A DNA stretch of 63,804 nucleotides from an uncultured Bacteroidales bacterium. Its GTDB lineage: Bacteria; Bacteroidota; Bacteroidia; Bacteroidales; Muribaculaceae. The stretch covers positions 1 through 63,804 of the forward strand of contig CAMKGM010000013.1 in the NCBI GenBank assembly GCA_946412245.1, in the 5' to 3' direction. The notes under the pieces were generated by a model. That model did no database searches. It had not been told where the DNA came from and worked only from the letters and a program-made list of their open reading frames with translations. The translations under genes were made by a program, and so were the position numbers. This document shows, in pieces, positions 46,166-56,900 of the stretch. Position 1 is the stretch's first letter. Every line of letters starts with the position of its first letter.

Positions 46166-46630
46166 TTACTTGAGCGTTACTTCTTGCTGATAGATGGTGC
46201 ACTCGCAGTGGTGGCAGCGCAGCACCACGTTCTTGCGGTCAATCACATGGAAGCGGGTGCGCATGGGTTCGTTGTTCGAAATGCACTTGGGGTTACTGCA
46301 CTTCACAATGTCAATCAGTTCGTCGGGCAGCGTCACGGCGTGTTTCTCAACCACATCATAGTCCTTGATGATGTTGATCACGGCGTGAGGCGCAATCAGG
46401 GCGATGCGGTTCAGCACGTCCTCGGGATAGAAGGTGTCGGCAATCTTAATGATGCTCTTCTTGCCCATCAGGGCGCTATCCAGGTTGAAGCCGATAGTGA
46501 CGCTCACATTGAGCGACTTGAGGTCGAGCAAGTCCACGACCTTGAACAGAGACTCCGATGGAATGTGGTCAATCACTGTGCCGTTTTTCAGTGCGGCTAC
46601 GGCAAGTTCTTTCTTATTTCGTTTTTCCAT
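46166..46630 (-). CDS. pyrI: Aspartate carbamoyltransferase regulatory subunit
   Basis: At 154 residues this is the allosteric subunit that binds CTP or ATP and joins PyrB trimers into the holoenzyme. The N-terminal effector domain is followed by a zinc domain with four Cys in CSNPKCISN and CHHCE. It starts 38 nt after pyrB. Its presence means the pathway is feedback-controlled at this step. Confidence 0.97.
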   Translation of the reverse strand: MEKRNKKELAVAALKNGTVIDHIPSESLFKVVDLLDLKSLNVSVTIGFNLDSALMGKKSIIKIADTFYPEDVLNRIALIAPHAVINIIKDYDVVEKHAVTLPDELIDIVKCSNPKCISNNEPMRTRFHVIDRKNVVLRCHHCECTIYQQEVTLK

Positions 46631-46668
46631 AATTGCTTGGTGATTAATGTGTGAATGATTGTGGAGTT

Positions 46669-47580
46669 TTAGTCAATGCCCAGTGCGCGGCAAATGATGG
46701 CTTGACGGGCGAAGAGACCGTTCTTGGCTTGCTGGAAGTAGTAGGCCTTGGGGTTGTCGTCCACGTCCTGGCTGATTTCGGTCACACGAGGCAGTGGGTG
46801 GAGTACTCTCAAGTTAGGCTTACTGTCGGCAAGCATCGCATTGTGGAGTGTGTACAGACTCTTGGTGCGCTCATATTCCATCAGGTCGGTGAAGCGCTCG
46901 CGTTGCACGCGGGTCATATACAGAATGTCGGTCTCGTTGATGATTTCTTGTGAGAAGTCTACGCTCTCACGATACGTGATGCCTAATTCATCACAGAACT
47001 TTTTGTACTTGGCGGGCATCTTCAGCTCTTCGCATGCCACGAAGTTGAATTTAGGATTCCAGAAGCGCATGGCTTCGAGCAGCGAGTGCACCGTACGGCC
47101 ATATTTCAGGTCGCCCACCATGGTGATGGTCAGGTTGTCCAGTGTTCCCTGTGTCTTGTAGATGGAGTACAAGTCGAGCATTGTCTGGGTCGGGTGCTGG
47201 TTGGCACCGTCGCCGGCATTAATCACAGGCACGTGCGAGAGTTCGCTGGCGTAGCGGGCTGCTCCCTCCAGATAGTGGCGCATCACAATCAGGTCGGCAT
47301 AGTTGCTCACCATCATAATGGTGTCCTTCAGCGTCTCGCCCTTGGCCTGACTGCTCGTGCGAGCGTCGCTGAAACCTATCACGCGGCCGCCCAGACGGTT
47401 CACTGCCGTCTCAAAACTCAGGCGGGTGCGGGTCGAGGGCTCAAAGAAGAGCGACGCTACTACCTTGCCTTCAAGGATGTTGCAGTTGGGATTCTTTTCA
47501 AACTCGGCGGCTCGTTTGAGCATCGCCATGATTTCGTCTTTACTAAGATCGGAGATTGAAATTAAGCTTCGGTTGTCCAT
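46669..47580 (-). CDS. pyrB: Aspartate carbamoyltransferase catalytic subunit
   Basis: This 303-residue enzyme makes carbamoyl-aspartate in pyrimidine synthesis. The carbamoyl-phosphate motif [13 protein letters not shown] lies near residue 48 and the second-domain segment [11 protein letters not shown] near 263. Length is standard. It heads the pyrB-pyrI-flavin reductase-glyA unit and has a -7 box upstream in the gap shared with the divergent PBP1A gene. Confidence 0.98.
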   Translation of the reverse strand: MDNRSLISISDLSKDEIMAMLKRAAEFEKNPNCNILEGKVVASLFFEPSTRTRLSFETAVNRLGGRVIGFSDARTSSQAKGETLKDTIMMVSNYADLIVMRHYLEGAARYASELSHVPVINAGDGANQHPTQTMLDLYSIYKTQGTLDNLTITMVGDLKYGRTVHSLLEAMRFWNPKFNFVACEELKMPAKYKKFCDELGITYRESVDFSQEIINETDILYMTRVQRERFTDLMEYERTKSLYTLHNAMLADSKPNLRVLHPLPRVTEISQDVDDNPKAYYFQQAKNGLFARQAIICRALGID

Positions 47581-47618
47581 AAGAATGTTTAATAAATGAG
47601 ATAGTAACCGTGTTTGTG

Positions 47619-47626
47619 CAAAGGTA
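47619..47626 (-). promoter_or_regulatory. -7 promoter box for pyrB operon
   Basis: The minus strand reads TACCTTTG, matching TAnnTTTG, 39 nt upstream of the pyrB start codon. I see no attenuator-like leader peptide. Confidence 0.5.
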
Positions 47627-47720
47627 AGGAAATTTGATTGATTTTAACTCCTTTTTTACACTAAAAAAACGTTCAATGAAACTTTTGTGAAAAAATGAGT
47701 GAAATGGCAATTTTTTTTAC

Positions 47721-47728
47721 TAACTTTG
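47721..47728 (+). promoter_or_regulatory. -7 promoter box for PBP1A gene
   Basis: TAACTTTG matches TAnnTTTG. Transcription would start near 47735, so the frame's first possible start at 47736 would be leaderless, favouring the ATG at 47796. Confidence 0.5.
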
Positions 47729-47795
47729 CAATTTATTGCTCCTTGTAGCAACTCATGAAAATATAAAAACTGACATAAATCACAGACGTAAAGAT

Positions 47796-50204
47796 ATGGC
47801 CTCGAACAATAAAGTCGTTGACCCTGCTAAACGCAATCGCAGGAACAATAGGATAATCAAGACTATATGGTGGTCGGTGGCGGGATTCTTCGCCCTCATG
47901 CTGGTGGTGTTCATACTCATTTATAATGGTGTGATTGGATACATGCCTCCCATCGAGGCTCTCAAGAACCCTGCCGACAAGTTCGCTTCAACCCTCTATA
48001 CGGCCGACGGCAAGGAGATGGGCAAGTTCTATCGCAGCCGTGGCAACCGCACCTATGTGGACTATGACCAAATGTCAAAGTACTTGAGCGATGCGCTCAT
48101 TGCCACCGAGGACGCGCGCTTTGAAGAGCATTCGGGCATCGATGCCATCGCCATTCTGCGTTCGTTTGTGAAACGCATCATCATGGGTCAGGCGAGTGCC
48201 GGCGGTGGTAGTACCATCACGCAACAGCTTGCCAAGCAGCTCTATACGCCAGAGTCGGCCAATATCTTTGAACGTGCCATGCAGAAACCCATTGAGTGGG
48301 TCATTGCCTTGAAACTGGAGCGTTACTACACCAAGGAGGAAATCATCAAGATGTACTTCAATCAGTTTGACTTCCTCAACAATGCCGTGGGCATCAAGAG
48401 CGCAGCTTGGGTTTACTTTGGCAAGGAGCCTAAGAATCTCACGCTCGAGGAGGCGGCTACGCTGGTGGGTATGTGCAAGAATCCGTCGTATTACAATCCC
48501 TTCCGCTATCCTGACCGTGTGCGCGCACGCCGCAATGTGGTGCTCGACCAAATGTATAAGGAGGGAATGCTCACAGCTGAGCGATGCGACGAGGCCAAGC
48601 AAAGCGAGTTGCTGCTCAACCGACATGCCGTCGATAACCATGAGAACGGCATCGCACCTTACTTCCGCGAGGAATTGCGGCGCATTATGATGGCCAAGGA
48701 ACCAGTGCGCAGCAACTACTCCAACGTCAACGCCTATAATGCCGACAAGTATAATTGGGACAACAACCCGCTCTACGGTTGGTGCCATAAGAACAAGAAA
48801 GCCGACGGCTCTGACTACGATATCTACAGCGACGGATTGCGCATCTACACGACCATCGACTCTCGAATGCAGGAACATGCCGAGAAAGCCATGCGCGACC
48901 ACATGATTGCCGAGCAGGCTCGATTCTTCCGCAACGAGTGCCGCGGTAGCTACAAGGATCCGTACACCCGCAACACCGCTGAGTTGAGCACGCGGGCCAA
49001 GGAAGATCTCATCAAGCGCTCGGTGCGCAAAACTGAGCGCTACCGCACCATGAAGGCACAAGGCATGAGCGACCAAGAAATTATGGCTGCCTTCAACCAG
49101 AAGATGAATCTGCGCGTGTTTGATTACGACCGTGGCGAGAAAGAATTGCTCATGTCGCCGCTCGATTCCATGCTCTACATGAAGACGTTCTTGCGCTGTG
49201 GCATGATGTCGATGGATCCGCGCACCGGCAAGGTGAAAGCCTATGTGGGCGGTTTGGACTTCAAGCATTTCAAGTATGATATGGTGTCAACCGGTACCCG
49301 ACAAATCGGTTCTACGGTGAAACCTTTCGTCTATGCGCTCGCCATGCAGAATGGCCAAACGCCTTGCAGCACCGACTTTGAGAACTCGCAGCCGCACTAT
49401 GGCAGCTGGGCTCCAGGCGGTGGTGGTCACGGACTGGGCGGTCATCCGCAGTTGCGCGATGCGCTTGCCGTTTCCAGTAACTGGATTCCGCCTCGCATCC
49501 TGGAGCGCTATACGCCCGAGAAAATGGTCGAGGTGATGCACAATGACTTCGGCATTACGAGCGACTTGCAGGCCAACTTGGCGCTGAGTCTGGGTGCTTG
49601 CGAGATTTCGCTCTACGAGATGGTGTCAGCCTACAGTGCTTTTGCCAATTACGGTAGCCGTGTTATGCCCGTGATGGTGACTCGCATTTGCGATAACCAC
49701 GGCAATGTGCTCGCCGAGTTCTTCCCCAAGAAAAATCAGGCCATCAGTGCCGAGTCGGCCTATCGCATGATTGATATGCTCCGTGCTGTGGTCAAGCGAG
49801 GCACTGCCCGCCGCTTGAACCTTGATGTGGACGTGTGCGGCAAGACGGGTACGACCAACTTCAATGCCGATGCGTGGTTCATGGGCTTCACGCCCGAGTT
49901 GGTCACCGGTGTGTGGGTTGGCGGTGAAGATCGTTACATCCACTTCGCCTCTACGGGTGAGGGTCAGGGTGCCGCTGCCGCATTGCCTATGTTTGAGCGT
50001 TTCATGAAGGCTGTCCTTGCCGACTCGTCGTTACCTTACAGCAAGAAGGTGCAGTTTGCCATTCCCAAGGACTTCGACATGTGTGGCGATCAGTTGCCGT
50101 TTGAGCGATCCTCGTCGGGACGCCGCTCAAGTGAGGCTACTAACGACGACCATGAAGCCATCCAGGCCCAAGATCAAGAGGCACTCAATGACTTCTATAA
50201 CTAA
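47796..50204 (+). CDS. Bifunctional penicillin-binding protein 1A
   Basis: From the ATG at 47796 the product has 802 residues: a short basic cytoplasmic tail, one transmembrane helix (about 26-50), a GT51 glycosyltransferase domain and a class A transpeptidase domain. The first has TEDARFEEHSGID and GGGSTITQQLAKQLY; the second has SxxK in GSTVKPFVYA, SSN in AVSSNWIPP and KTG in CGKTGTTNFNADAW. It polymerises and crosslinks peptidoglycan in the periplasm. The C-terminal 30 residues are Ser-, Glu- and Asp-rich and disordered. It is divergent from pyrB. Confidence 0.95.
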   Translation: MASNNKVVDPAKRNRRNNRIIKTIWWSVAGFFALMLVVFILIYNGVIGYMPPIEALKNPADKFASTLYTADGKEMGKFYRSRGNRTYVDYDQMSKYLSDALIATEDARFEEHSGIDAIAILRSFVKRIIMGQASAGGGSTITQQLAKQLYTPESANIFERAMQKPIEWVIALKLERYYTKEEIIKMYFNQFDFLNNAVGIKSAAWVYFGKEPKNLTLEEAATLVGMCKNPSYYNPFRYPDRVRARRNVVLDQMYKEGMLTAERCDEAKQSELLLNRHAVDNHENGIAPYFREELRRIMMAKEPVRSNYSNVNAYNADKYNWDNNPLYGWCHKNKKADGSDYDIYSDGLRIYTTIDSRMQEHAEKAMRDHMIAEQARFFRNECRGSYKDPYTRNTAELSTRAKEDLIKRSVRKTERYRTMKAQGMSDQEIMAAFNQKMNLRVFDYDRGEKELLMSPLDSMLYMKTFLRCGMMSMDPRTGKVKAYVGGLDFKHFKYDMVSTGTRQIGSTVKPFVYALAMQNGQTPCSTDFENSQPHYGSWAPGGGGHGLGGHPQLRDALAVSSNWIPPRILERYTPEKMVEVMHNDFGITSDLQANLALSLGACEISLYEMVSAYSAFANYGSRVMPVMVTRICDNHGNVLAEFFPKKNQAISAESAYRMIDMLRAVVKRGTARRLNLDVDVCGKTGTTNFNADAWFMGFTPELVTGVWVGGEDRYIHFASTGEGQGAAAALPMFERFMKAVLADSSLPYSKKVQFAIPKDFDMCGDQLPFERSSSGRRSSEATNDDHEAIQAQDQEALNDFYN

Positions 50205-50223
50205 TTATTAGTATCTCAGAAAC

Positions 50224-50715
50224 TTACAGGATTTTGAGGGCGATGGCGGCGCAAGCTTCGGCGTCGGCCAGCGCGTGGTGGTGCTGTTCCAGGTCAAATC
50301 CGCAGGCAGCCGCTACGGTCTGCAACTGGTAGTTGGGCAATCCCTTGAGCCTGCGACGGGCTGTGACCAGTGTGCACAGGAAGGAGTAGTCGGGGTAGTC
50401 CATCTGATAGCAGCGGAACACCGCGCGCAGGCAACTTTCGTCAAAGCGCTTGTTGTGGGCGACAAGCGGTAGCCCCTCGATGAGCGGCTCAATTTGCGCC
50501 CAAACTTGCGGAAATAGCGGTGCGTCGTCGGTGTCGGAGTGGCCCAAACCATGCACGCGCTGACACCAAAATGTGTAGTAATTAGGCTCGGGCTGAATCA
50601 GTGAATAGAATCGATCCGCAATCTGGCCTTCACGCACCACAACAATACCCACGCTGCACACGCTGGTAGGGTGCTGGTTGGCGGTCTCAAAGTCAATGGC
50701 GGCAAAGTTGTCCAT
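50224..50715 (-). CDS. DnaQ-like 3'-5' exonuclease
   Basis: This 163-residue protein shows the DEDDh exonuclease pattern: AAIDFETAN (Exo I), VAHNKRFDESCL (Exo II) and HHALADAEACAAI (Exo III with His and Asp). It consists of the exonuclease domain only and could act in DNA repair or proofreading, or on RNA. It has a palindromic leader element (copy C) 32 nt upstream of its start codon. Confidence 0.93.
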   Translation of the reverse strand: MDNFAAIDFETANQHPTSVCSVGIVVVREGQIADRFYSLIQPEPNYYTFWCQRVHGLGHSDTDDAPLFPQVWAQIEPLIEGLPLVAHNKRFDESCLRAVFRCYQMDYPDYSFLCTLVTARRRLKGLPNYQLQTVAAACGFDLEQHHHALADAEACAAIALKIL

Positions 50716-50746
50716 AGTGCAGTGTTTTTATCGTATATCCGGTATC

Positions 50747-50779
50747 AACCTTGTTCGGCCTAACGACCGATTGCGGGTT
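50747..50779 (-). repeat. Imperfect palindrome, leader-element family, copy C
   Basis: AACCTTGTTCGG and CCGATTGCGGGTT flank CCTAACGA, forming an imperfect inverted repeat (AACC/GGTT outer pairs and CGG/CCG inner pairs). On the minus strand it contains AATCGGTCGTTAGGCCGA, close to the family consensus. It lies upstream of the exonuclease start at 50715 and directly after the terminator of tRNA-fMet. Confidence 0.55.
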
Positions 50780-50811
50780 AAAAAAAAGAGGGTGACTCGG
50801 TCGTCATCCTC
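50780..50811 (-). terminator. Terminator for tRNA-fMet
   Basis: On the minus strand GAGGATGAC and GTCACCCTC pair with one mismatch around a 6-nt loop, followed by a run of eight T (A at 50780-50787 on the plus strand). Confidence 0.8.
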
Positions 50812-50821
50812 TCGGTTCTTG

Positions 50822-50893
<72 letters not shown>

Positions 50894-50904
50894 ATATGCG
50901 ACTG

Positions 50905-50934
50905 CAAAGGTACTGCTTTTTTCCGATTTGTCAA
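50905..50934 (-). promoter_or_regulatory. Promoter for tRNA-fMet
   Basis: The minus strand carries TTG (50932-50934), a 19-nt spacer and TACCTTTG (50905-50912), just upstream of the tRNA 5' end at 50893. The same -7 sequence is used for tRNA-Pro. Confidence 0.6.
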
Positions 50935-50987
50935 GTCTGAGTAGTCAAAAAATAGATGTTTTTAACAAATTTTTAACAAAACAAACA

Positions 50988-51018
50988 ACGAATCGGGTAG
51001 TCTCGCCACCCGATTCGT
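50988..51018 (-). terminator. Terminator of fumarase gene
   Basis: ACGAATCGGGT (50988-50998) pairs perfectly with ACCCGATTCGT (51008-51018) around a 9-nt loop. On the minus strand a T-rich run (TGTTTGTTTTG) follows. Confidence 0.8.
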
Positions 51019-51046
51019 GCTCATACCGAACTTATGTCTGTTCGTA

Positions 51047-52699
51047 TCACTTCTTGCCGCAAGGACAGTTGCGACCTATTTGCTGGAAGAAATCGTTGCC
51101 TTTGTCATCCACCAGAATGAATGCCGGGAAGTCCTCGACGGTGATTTTCCAAATGGCTTCCATACCCAGTTCGGGATATTCTACGCACTCAATGCTCTTG
51201 ATGCTCGTTTGCGACAGCACAGCTGCAGCACCGCCTATGGTGCCCAGGTAGAAACCGCCATGCTTTTGGCAGGCATCGGTCACGGCCTGTGTGCGGTTGC
51301 CCTTGGCAATCATCACCAGCGATGCTCCGTGATCTTGGAATTCGTCAACATAGGGGTCCATGCGGTTAGCGGTCGTGGGGCCCATTGATCCGCAAGGATA
51401 GCCCTCGGGAGTCTTGGCCGGGCCGGCATACAGAATGGGGTGGTCCTTGAAGTACTGAGGCATCTCCTCGCCGGCATCCAAGCGAGCTTTGAGCTTGGCG
51501 TGAGCTATGTCGCGAGCCACGATAATGGTGCCGCGCAGGTTCACGCGGGTGCTCACGGGATACTTGGCAAGTTCTTGACGCACAGCGTCAATGCCCTTGT
51601 CGAGGTCAATCTCCACGCCCTTGCCGCCTTCGCCCGGCTGACGCAGTTCTTCGGGAATCAATTCGGTGGGGTTGCTATCCATCTGTTCGAGCCAAATGCC
51701 GTCGCGATTAATCTTTGCCTTGATGTTGCGGTCGGCCGAGCAACTCACGCCCATGCCGATGGGGCAGCTGGCACCATGGCGGGGCAGACGCACCACGCGA
51801 ATGTCATGGGCAAATGCCTTGCCGCCAAATTGTGCGCCCAGACCAATCTTCTGTGCCTCAACCAGCAGTTTCTGCTCCAGGTCGATGTCGCGGAAGGCGC
51901 GACCTGTCTCGTCGCCCGTGGTGGGCAGCGAGTCGTAGTACTTGATAGAGGCGAGTTTCACCGTCAGCAAGTTCTTTTCGGCGCTTGTGCCGCCTATCAC
52001 GAAGGCAATGTGATAAGGTGGGCAGGCTGCAGTGCCCAGACTCTTCATCTTCTCAACCAGGAAGGGGAGCAGGGTGCCCTCGTTCTGGATGGTAGCCTTG
52101 GTCATCGGGTAGAAGTAGGTCTTGTTGGCCGAGCCGCCGCCCTTGGCGACCATTACAAAGCGGTATTCAGCGCCCTCAACGGCCTCAATGTCGATTTGTG
52201 CCGGCAGGTTGCAACGGGTGTTCACCTCGTCGTACATGTTGAGCGGAGCGTTCTGCGAGTAGCGCAGGTTGTCGGTAGTGAAAGTGTTGTACACGCCACG
52301 AGCCAGCGCTTCCTCGTCTTCAAAGCCGGTCCACACTTGCTGGCCTTTCTCACCGTGGATAATCGCCGTGCCGGTGTCTTGGCAGAAAGGCAGGATGCCC
52401 TTGGCGGCTGTCTCGGCGTTGCGCAGGAACTGCAGCGCCACATATTTGTCGTTCTCCGATGCTTCGGGGTCCTTCAGAATTTGAGCCACCTGCTCGTTGT
52501 GCTCGCGGCGCAGTTTAAATTCCACATCGTGAAATGCCTCTTGGGCCAGCAGGGTCAGCGCTTCCTTGCTCACTTTCAGGATTTCGTGGCCTTCAAAGGT
52601 GCCCACGCTCACGCCCTCTTTCGACAGCAGGCGATACTCGGTCTTGTCCTCGCCCAACTGAAACATCGGGGCGTACTTAAATTCAAGATTGTTTGCCAT
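51047..52699 (-). CDS. Class I (iron-sulfur) fumarate hydratase
   Basis: From the ATG at 52699 the product has 550 residues, normal for class I fumarases, which interconvert fumarate and malate with a [4Fe-4S] cluster. Cluster-ligand Cys are expected in [12 protein letters not shown], in [13 protein letters not shown] and near [10 protein letters not shown]. The C-terminal beta domain holds the [15 protein letters not shown] and [14 protein letters not shown] segments. A longer in-frame start at 52789 lies upstream of the promoter box and is rejected. In Bacteroidales this step belongs to the fumarate and succinate branch of fermentation. Confidence 0.95.
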   Translation of the reverse strand: MANNLEFKYAPMFQLGEDKTEYRLLSKEGVSVGTFEGHEILKVSKEALTLLAQEAFHDVEFKLRREHNEQVAQILKDPEASENDKYVALQFLRNAETAAKGILPFCQDTGTAIIHGEKGQQVWTGFEDEEALARGVYNTFTTDNLRYSQNAPLNMYDEVNTRCNLPAQIDIEAVEGAEYRFVMVAKGGGSANKTYFYPMTKATIQNEGTLLPFLVEKMKSLGTAACPPYHIAFVIGGTSAEKNLLTVKLASIKYYDSLPTTGDETGRAFRDIDLEQKLLVEAQKIGLGAQFGGKAFAHDIRVVRLPRHGASCPIGMGVSCSADRNIKAKINRDGIWLEQMDSNPTELIPEELRQPGEGGKGVEIDLDKGIDAVRQELAKYPVSTRVNLRGTIIVARDIAHAKLKARLDAGEEMPQYFKDHPILYAGPAKTPEGYPCGSMGPTTANRMDPYVDEFQDHGASLVMIAKGNRTQAVTDACQKHGGFYLGTIGGAAAVLSQTSIKSIECVEYPELGMEAIWKITVEDFPAFILVDDKGNDFFQQIGRNCPCGKK

Positions 52700-52762
52700 A
52701 GTTTTTGGTGAATTTGTTATAGTTTTTTGTTCAATAAGTTCTGTTGTGATTTTCACGAAGCG

Positions 52763-52770
52763 CAAAGTTA
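52763..52770 (-). promoter_or_regulatory. -7 promoter box for fumarase gene
   Basis: The minus strand reads TAACTTTG, matching TAnnTTTG, 64 nt upstream of the chosen start codon. Confidence 0.55.
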
Positions 52771-52829
52771 CAAAAAAATGTGCAATCACTTGCCTTGTGC
52801 GCTGAAAATGTGCTTCTGCGACCGCTCAT

Positions 52830-53498
52830 TTACGGTGCCAGTGCTTGCCACAGCGGGTCGGGTGGGAGAGGGGCGGTCACGTCCACAACCACATGACTCA
52901 CGGGGTGCTCAAACCACATTCGGTGCGACTGCAGGCTGATGCCCCCGTCAGGGTTGCTTCGCGGCGCGCCGTATTTCAGGTCGCCCTTGATGGGGCAACC
53001 GATGTGCGACAGTTGGGCCCGAATTTGGTGTTTGCGGCCCGTGAGCAGGTCTATTTCCAGCAGGTGATAATTGTCGCCGCTACCTATCAAGCGATATTTC
53101 AGCACCGCCTTCACCGCTCCCTCGCGGGGCGTGTCGCTCACGTAGGTCTTGTTGTTCTTCTCGACGGGCGTCAGGTAGTGTGTGAGTGTGTCGCTATCCT
53201 TGGGCGGGCGGTTTTTCACGATTGCCCAGTAGGTTTTGTGTACCTCGCCCTTGCGGAACAGTTCGTTCACTCGCGACAAGCCCTTGCTCGTGCGGGCAAA
53301 CATCACCAGGCCGCACGTGGGGCGGTCAATGCGGTGAGTTACACCACAAAACACGTTGCCCGGCTTGGCATATTTCTCTTTGATCCACTGCCTTACGCGC
53401 TCCACCAGCGGCTCGTCGCCGGTCTTGTCGCCCTGCACGATCTCACCGCAAGCCTTGTTCACGATGATGATGTGGTTGTCTTCATATAGCACTTGCAT
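52830..53498 (-). CDS. RluA family pseudouridine synthase
   Basis: This 222-residue protein converts uridine to pseudouridine in RNA. The catalytic Asp lies in THRIDRPTCGLVMFAR, the family's HRxD motif, and later signatures are LLTGRKHQIRAQLSHIGCPI and GDLKYG. There is no N-terminal S4 domain, so it resembles the short RluA members that act on rRNA or tRNA. The exact target site is unknown. Its leader holds palindrome copy D, and a TAACTTTG box lies further upstream. Confidence 0.94.
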   Translation of the reverse strand: MQVLYEDNHIIIVNKACGEIVQGDKTGDEPLVERVRQWIKEKYAKPGNVFCGVTHRIDRPTCGLVMFARTSKGLSRVNELFRKGEVHKTYWAIVKNRPPKDSDTLTHYLTPVEKNNKTYVSDTPREGAVKAVLKYRLIGSGDNYHLLEIDLLTGRKHQIRAQLSHIGCPIKGDLKYGAPRSNPDGGISLQSHRMWFEHPVSHVVVDVTAPLPPDPLWQALAP

Positions 53499-53516
53499 AG
53501 TTTCTTGATTTTAAAA

Positions 53517-53547
53517 CAAATCGGTCAGTAGGCCGAATGGGGCTTAA
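53517..53547 (-). repeat. Compact palindrome in RluA leader, leader-element family, copy D
   Basis: CAAATCGGTC and GCCGAATGGGG surround AGTAG, giving the most compact form of the family hairpin (CGG/CCG core with AT-rich flanks). It starts 19 nt upstream of the RluA start codon (53498) and lies downstream of the -7 box at 53573-53580, so it would be transcribed. Confidence 0.6.
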
Positions 53548-53928
53548 CGGGTCACAATGACCTCATTGACCACAAAGTTACTCAATTTTCAGCAGAACTG
53601 AAAATTTTATCAGCGACACCGCAGTTATTCATGCCCAATATGCTCTTTTTGCCAAAAAATTGCCCCTTTTTTCAACAAAACTATACTTTTAACAATAAAA
53701 ATTAGCATAACTCAAAAAAATTGTGTTTCTTTGCATTGCAATTTGGCAAACAATGTTAAGAGACTGTTAAGCTAATAAGTTGATTTTTAGAAAGAACCGA
53801 TGTTCAAGCCCTGTAATCGAGTGGTGCATCGGCTCTCTATTTTGACTTTTCTAATGTGTTGATTAACTGAACTTTGTTGAGCTGTAACCTGAAAAACTTT
53901 TAATTTAATTTATAATAAATCAGTGCTT
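53548..53928. other. Divergent control region between RluA-type gene and SusC
   Basis: This 381-bp AT-rich gap has no convincing gene. On the SusC side it contains CCGATG (53797-53802) and CATCGG (53827-53832), a possible 6-bp stem followed by a T-rich stretch about 90 nt before the SusC start. No full TAnnTTTG box was found on the plus strand; TTTCTTTG near 53727 is the closest. Control may therefore use another sigma factor, a regulator or leader attenuation. Confidence 0.4.
53573..53580 (-). promoter_or_regulatory. -7 promoter box for RluA-type gene
   Basis: The minus strand reads TAACTTTG, matching TAnnTTTG. Transcription would start near 53566. Confidence 0.5.
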
Positions 53929-56900
53929 ATGAGTCTTAAAAAAATTCTCGCGCTCTTCATTTTAGCGATCACCTCGCTCGCTATGACCGCACAGGTCAAG
54001 GTAACGGGTGTGGTGCTCGAAGAAAATGGTGAGCCTGCAATTGGTGCCACTGTGTTCCAAAAGGGCAAGCCTGGTAACGGTACTGCTACCGATATCGACG
54101 GCAAGTTCACCCTCACAGTGCCTAATGGTTCTCGAATCATTGTTAAATCAATCGGTTTCGAGGATTACGAGTTTGCCGCTAAAGCCGGCGATGTGAAAAT
54201 TCAATTAAAACAATCTGGACAAGTACTTGACGAAGTCGTCGTTACCGGTATCCAGAAGATTGACAAGCGACTCTTTACCGGTGCCGCCACTCAGGTCGAT
54301 GCCGAGAAGACTAAGCTCTCGGGTGTGCAGGACATCAGTCGTGGCCTCGAGGGACGCGCCGCAGGTGTGCAGGTGTCGAACGTGACTGGTACGTTCGGTA
54401 CTGCCCCCAAGATTCGTGTGCGTGGTGCTACGTCAATCTACGGTACTTCTAAGCCCCTCTGGGTGGTTGATGGCGTCGTTCTTGAAGATGCAGTTGAAAT
54501 CAGTGCCGACGACCTTTCATCAGGCGACGCTGTGACGCTTATCTCTTCTGCTATCGCAGGTCTGAACGCTGACGATATCGCCAGCTTCCAGATTCTGAAA
54601 GACGGTTCTGCAACCTCAATCTACGGTGCCAAGGCAATGGCAGGTGTGATCGTCGTTACCACCAAGACCGGTCGCGCAGGACACACCTCTATCAACTACA
54701 CCGGTGAGTTCACCTACCGTCTCAAACCCAGCTACCGCGACTACAACATCAGCAACTCGCAGGAGCAAATGGGTATCTACAAGGAAATGGAAGCCAAGGG
54801 TTGGCTCGAGTTCGCTTCGCTGGCTAACTCTTCCAATACCGGTGTCTATGGTAAGATGTACGACCTGCTCGACTCTTACGATCCCCTCACCGGAACCTAT
54901 GGCATGCCCAACACCACTCAGGCTCGCAACGCTTATCTGCGTGAGGCCGAGTTCCGCAACACTGACTGGTTCGACCTGTTGTTCAACAACAACATTCTCC
55001 AAAACCACGCTGTCAGCATCTCCGGCGGTACCGACAAGGGTAGCTTCTACACCTCGGTTTCTGTTATGCAGGATCCCGGTTGGTACAAGTCAAGCCATGT
55101 GGAGCGCTACACTTTCAACGCCAACGCTCAGTATAACCTCACTGAGAACATCCGCGTCAAATTGTTGACCAGCGATAGCTACCGTAAGCAGAAAGCGCCC
55201 GGTACGCTCAGCCAGGACATCGACGTGGTGAACGGTACCGTGAGCCGCTCATTCGATATCAACCCCTTCAGCTACGCTATGAATACTTCGCGTACGCTTG
55301 ACCCCAAAGCTTACTACAAGCGCAACTTCAGCGACTTCAATATCTTTGATGAGCTCAAGGAGAACTACATTGACATCGCTGTTGCCGACTTGAAGTTCCA
55401 AGGCGAAATCAACATCCGTCCCGTTAAGGGTCTTGAAATTAACCTGCTCGGCGCTTACCGCAGCAGCACCAGTGATCAAAACCACTATGTGCGCGACAAC
55501 GCCAACCAGGCTCTCGCTTACCGCGCCGGTATTGACCCCGAGGATGCTCTCGTTCGCTCTTCGAACAGCTACCTCTACACCGACCCCGACGATGAGAACT
55601 CACTTCCTATCTCAGTTCTCCCCAAGGGCGGTATGCTCTTCTACCACAAGTACAAAATTGACCAGTACGACTTCCGTGGTACCGCACAATATAATAAGGT
55701 GTTCGCAAACGTACACTCTATTAACGTGCTCGGCGGTATGGAAGCCAGCAAGGTGAAACGTGAAGAGGAAGTCTTCCAGGGATGGGGCATCGTTTACAAC
55801 AACGGTAACCTCCCCTTCACCGATTGGCATCTGTTCAAACAGCAGCAAGAAGAGAACACCAACTACTTCTCACTGCCCATCCGCAACACCCGCAACCTCG
55901 CTTACTTCGGAACAGCTACTTATAGCTACGCCGGCCGCTACATGCTCGTCGGTACCATCCGCTACGAGGGTTCTAACCGCATGGGTCACTCTAACCAGAG
56001 CCGCTGGCTTCCCACCTGGAACGTGTCAGCCGGTTGGAACATCTACGAGGAACCTTGGTTCAAGAACTGGAAAGGCAACCGCGCGCTCAGCTATGCTAAG
56101 CTCCGTCTGTCTTACTCACTTACCGCTGAGGCCGGCCCCACCGGCTATGCCAATGCTGAGGCCCTCTACTATCCCGACAAGCCCTGGCGTCAGGAAACCA
56201 TCGCTCAGGAACTCGCTCTCGAGCTGAGCGGTCTTGCCAACAGCGAGCTCACCTATGAGAAGAAGCACGAGTTCGACGTCGGTGTTGACCTTGGTTTCAT
56301 TGATAACCGCATCAACCTCGTCTTCGACTGGTACACCCGTAACAACTATGACCTGATCGGTCACATCTACACTGAGGGTGTCGGTGGCGAGACCGGTAAG
56401 TACGCTAACGTCGCTGAGATGAAGTCTCACGGTGTCGAGTTCACGCTGTCTACTCGCAACATCACCACCGAGACCTTCAACTGGACTACCGACTTTACCT
56501 TCTCTTATGCTACCACTAAGATTACCAAGCTCCTCTCGCGCTCTCGTATCATCGACTTGGTGCGCACCTCTGGTTTCCCCCTCGAGGGCTATCCTCAGCG
56601 CGCCATCTTCTCGATTCCATTCGTAGGGCTTGACGCTCACGGTGTTCCCGTAGTGCTCAATGAGAACGGACAGGAAACCAGCGACGAAGTCTATGTCAAC
56701 TTCCAGGAATTCGATCAAGATAAGATCAAACAGTTCATGAAGTATGAAGGTCCCGTCGACGCTCCTTACACCGGTGGTTTCGGTAACAACTTCTCTTGGA
56801 AGGGCCTCCACCTCAACGTCTTCATGACCTATCAGTTTGGTAACAAGATTCGCTTGACTCCTACCTTCTCGGCTGCTTATAGCGACCTTACCGCTATGCC

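Noticed and set aside
48075-49268. Open frame of 397 codons on the minus strand
   Set aside because: It is antisense to the PBP1A gene, whose GT51 and transpeptidase motifs are complete.
51440-52711. Open frame of 423 codons on the plus strand
   Set aside because: It is the mirror of the fumarase gene; the opposite strand has clear catalytic motifs and a promoter, this one has none.
52700-52789. N-terminal extension of fumarase from the start at 52789
   Set aside because: It would begin upstream of the promoter box at 52763-52770 and adds residues not typical of the family.
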